The notes under the pieces are model-generated. The model searched no databases. It was not told where the DNA came from and saw only the letters and a program-made list of their open reading frames with translations. From Thermoleophilaceae bacterium (GTDB lineage Bacteria > Actinomycetota > Thermoleophilia > Solirubrobacterales > Thermoleophilaceae), in assembly GCA_013695855.1 (NCBI GenBank), contig JACCZR010000231.1, forward strand, positions 1-5,632: 5,632 nt of DNA, written 5' to 3'. Of this stretch, positions 1 through 5,328 are shown in pieces. The stretch's first letter is position 1. Each line of letters begins with the position of its first letter. A program made the translations under genes and the position numbers.

Positions 1-1
1 A

Positions 2-74
2 TAGCTCCGCCTGGATTTGAACCAGGGACCTCGCCATTATGAGTGGCGCGCTCTAACCGCTGAGCTACGGAGCC
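2..74 (-). tRNA. tRNA with CAU anticodon (probably elongator tRNA-Met; tRNA-Ile2 possible)
   Basis: Read on the minus strand, the 73 bases fold into a complete cloverleaf: acceptor arm GGCTCCG/CGGAGCT, D stem GCTC/GAGC, anticodon stem CGCCA/TGGCG around loop CTCATAA, a five-base variable loop, T stem CCTGG/CCAGG with loop TTCAAAT, and discriminator A73. CCA is not encoded. The anticodon stem lacks the three G-C pairs of initiator tRNA, so it is not tRNA-fMet. A CAU anticodon fits either elongator Met or the lysidine-modified Ile2. Pair 4-69 is U-A, whereas E. coli TilS prefers C4-G69 and C5-G68, so Met is slightly favoured. The terminal pair 1-72 is G-U, which is unusual. The tRNA is divergent from the next gene, with only 21 bases between them. 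Confidence 0.95.
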
Positions 75-83
75 GCGTCGGTC

Positions 84-89
84 TAGATT
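84..89 (+). promoter_or_regulatory. Putative -10 hexamer for ftcD (leaderless transcript)
   Basis: TAGATT matches the TANNNT actinobacterial -10 pattern and lies in the only AT-rich patch of the spacer. It ends six bases before the GTG at 96, so transcription would begin at or very near the start codon. No Shine-Dalgarno sequence is visible upstream of that GTG, which fits a leaderless mRNA. No convincing -35 is seen: the best candidate, CTGAGC at 60-65, lies inside the tRNA gene and is weak. The assignment is inference from position and motif only. Confidence 0.45.
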
Positions 90-90
90 A
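85..90 (-). promoter_or_regulatory. Putative -10 hexamer for the tRNA gene
   Basis: On the minus strand the same patch reads TAATCT, again TANNNT, ending ten bases before the first base of the mature tRNA at 74. Transcription would start a few bases upstream of the tRNA. No good -35 appears at 16-18 bases further upstream, which lies inside the ftcD coding sequence. It overlaps the + strand hexamer almost completely. Confidence 0.4.
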
Positions 91-95
91 GCCCC

Positions 96-980
96 GTGGC
101 CGGGTCCCCGCTGCTGCTCGCTGTGCCCAACGTGAGCGAAGGGCGCGACGCGGACGTCATCGAGGCCATCGGCCAAGGCTTCGCGCCCGCGCGGCTGCTG
201 GACCTGCACGGCGACACCGATCACCACCGCAGCGTCTTCACCCTCGCGGCGTCGCCCGCCGAGCTCCCCGAGGCGCTTCTCGGGGGCGCGCGGGAGGCCG
301 TGGCCAGGATTGACCTGCGAGACCACCACGGCCTTCATCCGCGTGTGGGGGCACTCGACGTCATGCCCGTTGTCTACCTGGACGATGGCCAGCGCGGTGC
401 CGCCTGCGCCGCGGTGCTCACCGCCGCCGGCCTGATAGGGGAGGAGCTCGGGGTCCCCGTGGTCCTCTATGGCGAGCTGGCCACCCGTCCCGAGCATCTC
501 CGCAGGTCCGACCTGCGGGCAGGTGGCCGGGAGGGAATCGCGGCCCGGCTCGAAGCCGGTGAGATCGTGCCCGACTACGGTCCTCCGCGAGCCCACCCCA
601 TGGCGGGCGCCGTGCTGGCTGCGGCGCGTCCGCCGCTGGTGGCCTTCAACGTCGACCTGGACAGCGACGACCTCGAGCTGGCGCAGCGGATCGCCGTCGG
701 CCTGCGCGAGTCGGGTGGTGGCCTGCCTGGCGTTCGGGCGCTCGGCCTCTACCTGCCCGAGCGAGGGCGGGCGCAGGTCTCGACCAACGTGGAAGACCAT
801 CGGCTGACCCCGTTGCGCGAGGTCGTGGAGGCCGTTCGCAGCCAGGCGCCGGTGGCCGAGGCCGAGCTGGTGGGCCTGGCGCCCAAGGCGGCCTTCGCGC
901 GCTTTCCCGAGGACGTTCCCCTGCGGGGCTTTTCGCCCGAGAGGCACCTCATCGAGTACGTGTTGCGAGGATTGACCTAG
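96..980 (+). CDS. ftcD: Glutamate formimidoyltransferase (single-domain FtcD type)
   Basis: This 294-residue cytosolic enzyme is predicted to transfer the formimino group of N-formimino-L-glutamate to tetrahydrofolate, giving glutamate and 5-formimino-tetrahydrofolate. Family motifs run in order: VPNVSEGRD (10-18), DTDHHRSVFT (40-49), HPRVGALDV (81-89), where H81 matches the catalytic His of the family, PDYGP...HPMAGA (159-171), LVAFNVDLD (181-189), VSTNVED (228-234) and ELVGLAP (257-263). The length fits the formiminotransferase part alone. The cyclodeaminase domain of the animal bifunctional enzyme is absent, so a separate cyclodeaminase would be needed. The start is GTG at 96, which gives the expected N-terminus directly before VPNVSEG. 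No histidine-utilisation genes are in view, so a role in salvage of other folate adducts such as 5-formyl-tetrahydrofolate is also possible. The family assignment is secure; the pathway is inferred. Confidence 0.9.
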   Translation: MAGSPLLLAVPNVSEGRDADVIEAIGQGFAPARLLDLHGDTDHHRSVFTLAASPAELPEALLGGAREAVARIDLRDHHGLHPRVGALDVMPVVYLDDGQRGAACAAVLTAAGLIGEELGVPVVLYGELATRPEHLRRSDLRAGGREGIAARLEAGEIVPDYGPPRAHPMAGAVLAAARPPLVAFNVDLDSDDLELAQRIAVGLRESGGGLPGVRALGLYLPERGRAQVSTNVEDHRLTPLREVVEAVRSQAPVAEAELVGLAPKAAFARFPEDVPLRGFSPERHLIEYVLRGLT

Positions 981-990
981 CGTAGGAGCA

Positions 991-1009
991 GCCCGGGCGC
1001 TGGCCGGGC
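991..1009. other. GC-rich hairpin after ftcD
   Basis: GCCCGG (991-996) pairs with CCGGGC (1004-1009) across a seven-base loop, starting ten bases after the ftcD stop. There is no T tract, so it is not a classical intrinsic terminator. It could slow polymerase or act in the leader of the next gene. In 70% GC sequence a six-pair stem can occur by chance. Confidence 0.3.
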
Positions 1010-1029
1010 GAGCACCGCACGCCCCCACC

Positions 1030-1404
1030 ATGGCCCAGACCAAGCGAAAGCGGCGCCGCAAGCACCGGGGTACGCCGGCAGGGAATGTCGTGCGCCCGAC
1101 CTCTGGCGCCAAAGCCCGCGGCAGGGGCAAGGGCAAGGCCAAGGACCCCAAGGAGGAGGCGCGCCAGCGACGCGAGGAGCGGATGAACCGAGAGCCCACC
1201 TGGCGCGGCGCGGTCAGCCGGGCGGCGATCGCGGCGGTGATCTTCGGCGCCCTGCTGATCTCGCCGCTGTTCGCCCGGCCGATTCAGCAGGGGCTGGTGC
1301 TGACCGTGTTCGTATTCCTGATCTACATACCGCTCGGCTACGGCACCGACAAGCTCTTCTACAACTTCCGCCAGAAGCGCAAGGCGCAGGGAAAGTCGGG
1401 CTAG
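1030..1404 (+). CDS. Uncharacterised small basic two-TM membrane protein
   Basis: I do not recognise this 124-residue protein as a named family. The N-terminal half is hydrophilic and strongly basic: KRKRRRKHR at 5-13, then a Gly/Lys/Arg-rich stretch to about 38. A charged, probably helical segment (KEEARQRREERMNRE) covers 41-55. Two hydrophobic segments follow at about 65-82 and 87-105, joined by a short ARPIQQ turn, and the C-terminus is basic (RQKRKAQGK). The positive-inside rule predicts a hairpin with both ends in the cytoplasm, where the basic tail could touch nucleic acid or acidic lipid. The ATG start has no clear Shine-Dalgarno sequence. It looks slightly like CrgA-type small division proteins in layout, but no signature was found, so I do not assign that. 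The MBL gene begins nine bases after its stop. Confidence 0.75.
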   Translation: MAQTKRKRRRKHRGTPAGNVVRPTSGAKARGRGKGKAKDPKEEARQRREERMNREPTWRGAVSRAAIAAVIFGALLISPLFARPIQQGLVLTVFVFLIYIPLGYGTDKLFYNFRQKRKAQGKSG

Positions 1405-1407
1405 GCT
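1402..1407 (+). promoter_or_regulatory. Putative -10 hexamer for the MBL-hisS-aspS run (leaderless)
   Basis: TAGGCT, which includes the TAG stop of the preceding gene, fits TANNNT and ends exactly six bases before the ATG at 1414. This is the same spacing as at ftcD. Only an AGG triplet hints at a ribosome binding site. A leaderless start here would open the three-gene run. No -35 is obvious, and part of the match is forced by the stop codon, so the call is tentative. Read-through from the gene before is the alternative. Confidence 0.35.
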
Positions 1408-1413
1408 CGCGTC

Positions 1414-2052
1414 ATGGACGTGCGCATGCTCACCGTCGGCATGGTGGCCGAGAACACCTTCATCTTCCGGCGTGAAGGGTCGAAGAGCGCCCTGATCGTG
1501 GACCCCGGGGACGAGGCGCCGAAGCTGCTGGGCGCGATCGACGAGCTTGGGGTCACGCTCGAGGCGATCCTGCTCACCCACACCCACTTCGACCACGTCG
1601 GGGCGGTGGCGCCTGTCGCCAAGGCCACCGGCGCGGAGGTGTGGGTGCCGAAGATGGAGCGGCCGGTGCTGGCGGACATCATGAGCTTTGTGCCGTGGCC
1701 GGGGTTCGGCCCGTTCGAAAGCTACGACGCCGAGCACGACCTCGAGGGCGGCGAGACCCTGCAGCTGGCGGGCTTCGCCATCGAGGTGCTCTTCACGCCC
1801 GGCCACAGCCCTGGCCACGTGAGCTTCCACATCCCCGACGAGAGGGCCATCTTCTCGGGCGACGTGCTCTTCCAGGGCTCCGTGGGCCGAGACGACCTCC
1901 CGGGTGGCGACGGACCCACCCTCATGCGCTCGATTCGCACGCTGGTCGAGACGCTGCCCGAGGAGACCACGGTCTACCCCGGGCACATGGGAGTGACCAC
2001 GCTGGGCGCTGAACGGGCCACCAACCCGTTCCTGGCGGAGCTCGCCCGCTGA
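1414..2052 (+). CDS. MBL-fold metallo-hydrolase (glyoxalase II-like)
   Basis: This 212-residue protein has the full set of metal ligands of the metallo-beta-lactamase fold. They are THTHFDH at 55-61 (H56, H58, D60, H61), H131 in TPGHSPGH (128-135), D150 in FSGDVLF (147-153), and H191 in YPGHMG (188-193). The set predicts a binuclear Zn or Fe/Zn hydrolase in the cytosol. The compact length and lack of a C-terminal substrate domain match the small glyoxalase II-like group (YcbL type), whose substrates are thioesters or unknown. I cannot name the substrate. The start at 1414 is chosen over the ATG at 1426 because MDVRMLTVG keeps the first beta strand of the fold. The last four bases overlap the hisS start (CTGA), so the two are probably translationally coupled. 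An MBL hydrolase near hisS-aspS is also common in Gram-positive genomes. Confidence 0.9.
   Translation: MDVRMLTVGMVAENTFIFRREGSKSALIVDPGDEAPKLLGAIDELGVTLEAILLTHTHFDHVGAVAPVAKATGAEVWVPKMERPVLADIMSFVPWPGFGPFESYDAEHDLEGGETLQLAGFAIEVLFTPGHSPGHVSFHIPDERAIFSGDVLFQGSVGRDDLPGGDGPTLMRSIRTLVETLPEETTVYPGHMGVTTLGAERATNPFLAELAR
2037..2040 (+). promoter_or_regulatory. Ribosome binding site for hisS (supports the CTG start)
   Basis: GGAG, within GGCGGAG at 2034-2040, lies eight bases before the CTG at 2049. That is a normal Shine-Dalgarno distance. It sits inside the end of the MBL gene and supports initiation at the CTG rather than at the TTG 69 bases further on. Confidence 0.55.
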
Positions 2053-3275
2053 AGGCCCCGCGGGGCACATTCGACGTCCTGCCCGAGGACGGCCTCGACC
2101 GGCTGGACCTGCTCGAGTTGAGCCGGGACCTGCTCGGGCGCGCGCTGTACGACTACGTGGAGACTCCCGTATTCGAGCACACCGAGCTCTTCGCGCGCGG
2201 GGTGGGGGAGTCGACCGACGTTGTCCAGAAGGAGATGTTCACCTTCGAGGACAAGGCAGGGCGCTCGCTGACGCTTCGTCCAGAGGGAACGGCCGCGATC
2301 TGCCGCTCCTACATCGAGCACGGCATGCACAAGCGCGCCCAGCCGGTGAAGGTCTGGTACTGGGGCCCGTTCTTTCGCCACGAGGCGCCTCAGGCCGGGC
2401 GCTTCAGGCAGTTTGCGCAGGTGGGGGCGGAGGTGCTCGGCAGCGACGAGCCCACGGTGGACGCGGAGCTCATACTCCTGCTGTCGCAGCTCCTCGAGCA
2501 GTCGGACTGTCAAGAGGTCCGTTTGCGGCTGTCGAGCCTGGGCACCGCCGAGACGCGGAGGGCCTACACGGCTGAGCTTCGCGACTGGCTGCGAGAGCAC
2601 GAGGCCGACCTGTCGGAATCCGTGCGCGCGCGGCTCGAGCTCAATCCGCTGCGCGCGTTCGATTCGGACGATCCGCAGACGCAGGCGATCATGGCGGAAG
2701 CCCCGAAGCTGCTCGATCGTCTGGCCGACGAAGACGCTGCGCACTTCGCGGAGGTGCGCTCGCTGCTCGATGATGTGGGCCTCGAGTACGAGGTCGACCC
2801 GGGTCTGGTTCGCGGGCTCGACTACTACACGCGAACCGTCTTCGAGTTCGAGAGCGGTGTCCTTGGGGCTCAAGCCGCGCTCGGCGGCGGTGGCCGGTAC
2901 GACGGACTGGTCGAGGTGCTCGGCGGGCCGCCCACTCCCGGCGTGGGTTGGGCGGCCGGGATCGAGCGGATGCTCCTGGCCACGCGTCAGGGGACCTCGC
3001 GGGAGAGCGCCGGCCGAGTCTTCGTCGCGGTGGCCAAGCCTGAGCGCCGTTTGGAGGCTTTCGACATGGTCCTGGGCTTGCGCGACAACGAGATCCCGGC
3101 GGAGCTCGACGAAGCCGGGCGCTCGCTCAAGGGCCAGCTCAAGCAGGCCGATCGACTCGATGCCCTCTGGACGGTGATCCTCGGAGAGGAGACGGAGCTG
3201 AGGGACATGCGCACCGGTGACCAACGGGCAGTCGAGGGATTCGAGGGACTGCTGGAGGCGGTGCGCTCGGAGTGA
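2049..3275 (+). CDS. hisS: Histidyl-tRNA synthetase, CTG start
   Basis: This class II synthetase charges tRNA-His with histidine. Counted from the CTG it has 408 residues, close to the usual 420. Domains in order: conserved N-terminal strand PRGTFDVLPED (4-14), TLRPEGTAA (75-83), motif 2 FRHEAPQAGRFRQF (109-122), the histidine-specific RGLDYYTR (255-262) and GGGGRYDGL (279-287), motif 3 PGVGWAAGIERM (297-308), then the anticodon-binding domain from about 323 with GRSLKGQLKQADRLDA. In this frame there is no ATG, GTG or TTG between the upstream stop (2010-2012) and TTG 2118. That TTG would remove 23 residues including the conserved PRGT segment. CTG at 2049 overlaps the MBL stop as CTGA and has GGAG eight bases before it. 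The 3' end overlaps aspS by four bases. The enzyme identity is certain; the start codon is inferred. Confidence 0.95.
   Translation: MKAPRGTFDVLPEDGLDRLDLLELSRDLLGRALYDYVETPVFEHTELFARGVGESTDVVQKEMFTFEDKAGRSLTLRPEGTAAICRSYIEHGMHKRAQPVKVWYWGPFFRHEAPQAGRFRQFAQVGAEVLGSDEPTVDAELILLLSQLLEQSDCQEVRLRLSSLGTAETRRAYTAELRDWLREHEADLSESVRARLELNPLRAFDSDDPQTQAIMAEAPKLLDRLADEDAAHFAEVRSLLDDVGLEYEVDPGLVRGLDYYTRTVFEFESGVLGAQAALGGGGRYDGLVEVLGGPPTPGVGWAAGIERMLLATRQGTSRESAGRVFVAVAKPERRLEAFDMVLGLRDNEIPAELDEAGRSLKGQLKQADRLDALWTVILGEETELRDMRTGDQRAVEGFEGLLEAVRSE
3254..3258 (+). promoter_or_regulatory. Candidate ribosome binding site for aspS
   Basis: GGAGG lies 13 bases before the GTG start at 3272, inside the end of hisS. 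The spacing is somewhat long. The four-base GTGA overlap suggests that initiation also depends on ribosomes finishing hisS. Confidence 0.4.
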
Positions 3276-5035
3276 AGGTCCCGCGACCCAACGCATACCG
3301 CGACTCCTGGGCGGGCGACCTGCGCGCCGACCAGGTGGGCGAGGAGGTGCGCGTGGCCGGCTGGGTGCACCGCCGGCGCGACCACGGTGGGCTGATCTTC
3401 ATCGACCTGCGCGACCGCACCGGCATCCTTCAGCTCGTCTTCCGCCCCGAGGAGGCGCCCGAGGCGCACGCGGCCGCCGAGCGCCTGCGGGGTGAGCACG
3501 TGCTCTCGGCGAAGGGCGAGCTCGTGCGGCGCGAGGAGGGGACCGTCAACCCCAACCTCCCCACCGGCGAGGTGGAGCTCAACGTGCGCGAGCTGGACCT
3601 GCTCGCCGACTCCGAGACGCCGCCGTTCGAGATCTCCGAGGACGACCCGGTGGGCGAGGAGCTGCGGCTTCGCTACCGCTACCTCGACCTCCGCAAGGAG
3701 CGCATGCGGGAGGCGATCGTGCTGCGCCACGAAGTCACCCGCGCGATGCGCCGCCACCTCGGCGACGAGGGGTTCCTCGAGATCGAGACGCCGACCCTCA
3801 CCCGCTCAACACCTGAGGGTGCCCGCGACTTCCTGGTCCCCAGCCGCCTTCAACCGGGGTCGTGGTACGCGCTGCCCCAGTCGCCGCAGCTGTTCAAGCA
3901 GCTGTTGATGGTGGGCGGCTTCGAGCGCTACTTCCAGATCGCCCGCTGCTTTCGCGACGAGGCCTTCCGCGCCGACCGCCAGCCCGAGTTCACCCAGCTC
4001 GACGTGGAGCTCTCGTTCGTGGACGAAGAGGACGTGATCGCCTTGGTCGACCCTCTTCTGCGCGAGGTGCTCGCGCTGGGCGGCATCGAAGTCGACCTGC
4101 CGATCGACCGCCTCGCCTACGACGAGTCCATGCTGCGCTACGGCACCGACCGTCCCGACCGCCGCGTGGGCCACGAGATCGTGGAACTGACCGGGGCCTT
4201 CCGCGGCTCGGAGTTCAAGGTCTTCGCGGGCGTGATCGAGTCCGGCGGCGTGGTGCGCGGGCTCAAGGCCTCGGGGGAGTTCCCCCGCAGCCGCTTCGAC
4301 TCGCTCACCGAGCAGGCGCAGTCGCTGGGCGCCGGCGGCCTGGTGTGGGGGGTGGTCGAAGAGGGCCGCGCGCTGCGCTCCCCGGTGGCGAAGTTCCTGG
4401 CTGAAGACGAGATTGCCAAGGCTCTCGACGCGCTCGATGCGCACGAGGGCGACGTGGTGCTGATCGTGGCCGACAAGCCCGAGGTGGCCGCGAAGGTCCT
4501 GGGCACGCTGCGGCTCGAGGTGGCGGGTCCGGCGCCCGAGGGCGTCCACGACGTGCTGTGGGTGGTCGACTTCCCCATGTTCGAGTGGGACGAGGACGCT
4601 GGGCGCTTCGACGCGCTGCACCACCCCTTCACCGCCCCGACCGGCGACCTCGACGGCGACCCCGGCACGTGGCGCAGCCGCGCCTACGACGTGGTGCTCG
4701 ACGGCTGGGAGCTGGGCGGCGGCTCCATCCGCATCAACACCCCCGAGGTGCAGCAGAAGGTGTTCGGCGCCCTGGGGATCGCGCCCGACGAGGCCGAGGA
4801 GCGCTTCGGCTTCCTGCTCGAGGCGCTGCGCTACGGCGCGCCTCCGCACGGCGGCATCGCCTTCGGCCTGGACCGGATCGTGACCCTGCTGGCCGGTCGC
4901 GACTCGATCCGCGACGTGATCGCCTTTCCCAAGACCGCGAGCGGCAGCGACCCGCTCACCGGTGCGCCTGCACCGGTCGACCCGGCCCAGCTTCGCGAGC
5001 TCGGGCTGCGCTCGCAGAGCGGTGGAAGCGCTTGA
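3272..5035 (+). CDS. aspS: Aspartyl-tRNA synthetase, probably non-discriminating (Asp/Asn)
   Basis: This 587-residue enzyme matches the long bacterial AspRS (about 590). The N-terminal OB-fold anticodon domain (about 1-115) contains GWVHRRRDHGG (30-40). The class II core follows, with motif 1 around FLEIETPTLTRSTPEGARDF (168-187), the QSPQ aspartate-site loop (203-206) and motif 2 from FQIARCFRDEAFRADRQPEF (221-240). The GAD insertion covers roughly 290-420. LGGGSIRI (481-488) and motif 3 GIAFGLDRIVTLLAGRD (528-544) complete the site. The position after RRRD is His (H38). In Pseudomonas aeruginosa the matching His31 is linked to relaxed tRNA-Asp/Asn specificity, whereas E. coli has Leu. I therefore infer a non-discriminating enzyme that works with GatCAB amidotransferase. 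The GTG start overlaps the hisS stop (GTGA), and the encoded MKVPR resembles the MKAPR of HisS. Confidence 0.97.
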   Translation: MKVPRPNAYRDSWAGDLRADQVGEEVRVAGWVHRRRDHGGLIFIDLRDRTGILQLVFRPEEAPEAHAAAERLRGEHVLSAKGELVRREEGTVNPNLPTGEVELNVRELDLLADSETPPFEISEDDPVGEELRLRYRYLDLRKERMREAIVLRHEVTRAMRRHLGDEGFLEIETPTLTRSTPEGARDFLVPSRLQPGSWYALPQSPQLFKQLLMVGGFERYFQIARCFRDEAFRADRQPEFTQLDVELSFVDEEDVIALVDPLLREVLALGGIEVDLPIDRLAYDESMLRYGTDRPDRRVGHEIVELTGAFRGSEFKVFAGVIESGGVVRGLKASGEFPRSRFDSLTEQAQSLGAGGLVWGVVEEGRALRSPVAKFLAEDEIAKALDALDAHEGDVVLIVADKPEVAAKVLGTLRLEVAGPAPEGVHDVLWVVDFPMFEWDEDAGRFDALHHPFTAPTGDLDGDPGTWRSRAYDVVLDGWELGGGSIRINTPEVQQKVFGALGIAPDEAEERFGFLLEALRYGAPPHGGIAFGLDRIVTLLAGRDSIRDVIAFPKTASGSDPLTGAPAPVDPAQLRELGLRSQSGGSA

Positions 5036-5039
5036 ATCG

Positions 5040-5059
5040 CGCTGCTAGCCTCGGCAGCG
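5040..5059 (+). terminator. Weak hairpin after aspS, possible terminator
   Basis: CGCTGC (5040-5045) pairs with GCAGCG (5054-5059) over an eight-base loop, five bases after the aspS stop. No T run follows, so termination would have to be of the U-less kind often proposed for actinobacteria. The loop also contains TAGCCT, a TANNNT match, which could instead be a -10 element for a downstream transcript. Confidence 0.3.
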
Positions 5060-5207
5060 GCCCGAGCTTGTGCGCCAGCCGTCTTTCACACGTTGAGCCA
5101 ATACCAACGGGATGGGAGTTCGACTCGGGGCTCCTCGTGGGGGGTCCCGGAGAACACCCACGCTTGCAGATGCAGGCCCAACTCCCGGACGACAGCGGCA
5201 AGCTGGG

Positions 5208-5228
5208 GCCGCTTGACCCCCAAGCGGC
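5208..5228. other. Perfect 8-bp hairpin in the gap
   Basis: GCCGCTTG (5208-5215) is perfectly complementary to CAAGCGGC (5221-5228), with loop ACCCC. It is the strongest simple stem in the gap together with the one in the first repeat copy. It has no T tract. It may be a transcription terminator of the U-less type or part of a structured transcript. Confidence 0.45.
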
Positions 5229-5230
5229 GC

Positions 5231-5256
5231 AGCGCAGGCCGAGCGCCGCACGCTCG
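5231..5256. repeat. 26-base direct repeat, copy 1 (contains a hairpin)
   Basis: The 26 bases beginning AGCGCAGG and ending CACGCTCG recur exactly at 5273-5298, a period of 42 bases. The core CCGAGCG-CCGCA-CGCTCGG is an inverted repeat. With flanking bases this copy forms an 8-bp stem (5238-5245 with 5251-5258) around a five-base loop. Confidence 0.85.
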
Positions 5257-5272
5257 GCAGACCCACCGTCGG

Positions 5273-5298
5273 AGCGCAGGCCGAGCGCCGCACGCTCG
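5273..5298. repeat. 26-base direct repeat, copy 2 (contains a hairpin)
   Basis: This copy is identical to the one at 5231-5256 over all 26 bases, after 16 unrelated bases. Its stem is shorter, 6 bp (5282-5287 with 5293-5298), because the flanking bases differ. It ends 30 bases before the next gene's proposed start. It could be a local duplication or two members of a dispersed palindromic family. Confidence 0.85.
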
Positions 5299-5328
5299 AT
5301 CCCCTACCTGTCAGTCTGAGTCGCCGAC

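Larger units (their letters stand above)
5036..5328. other. Non-coding gap with hairpins and a direct repeat
   Basis: These 293 bases separate aspS from the next gene. A frame open through most of it (ending TGA at 5317-5319) has weak G/C bias at third positions and a repetitive Pro/Ser/Arg/Ala end, so I do not call it coding. The stretch holds a hairpin just after aspS, a possible CGTGGG/CCCACG stem (5136-5141 with 5157-5162), a strong hairpin at 5208-5228 and two copies of a 26-base repeat. No tRNA or known riboswitch was recognised. Confidence 0.6.

Noticed and set aside
2118..3275. hisS starting at TTG 2118
   Set aside because: This start would discard the conserved N-terminal PRGTFDVLPED segment, which is clearly encoded in frame just upstream.
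1974..3296. Long minus-strand open frame of 440 codons opposite hisS, and similar ones at 949-2070 and 3806-4849
   Set aside because: They are antisense to genes with clear family motifs and show low-complexity His/Arg/Leu-rich composition with no recognisable domain. Long antisense frames are expected at this GC content.
4958..4977. Perfect 8-bp inverted repeat ACCGGTGC/GCACCGGT with a four-base loop near the aspS 3' end
   Set aside because: It encodes the conserved TGAPAPV segment of AspRS, so protein constraint and GC-rich codon choice explain it. It lies 56 bases before the stop, so it is a poor terminator.
5231..5298. CRISPR array
   Set aside because: There are only two repeat units with a 16-base spacer, the repeat is itself GC-palindromic, and no cas genes are present.
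5068..5319. Possible small gene in the gap after aspS (TTG start, about 83 codons)
   Set aside because: Third-position G/C bias is clearly weaker than in the neighbouring genes, no family is recognised, there is no ribosome binding site, and its end is made by the direct repeat. It may still deserve a homology search.
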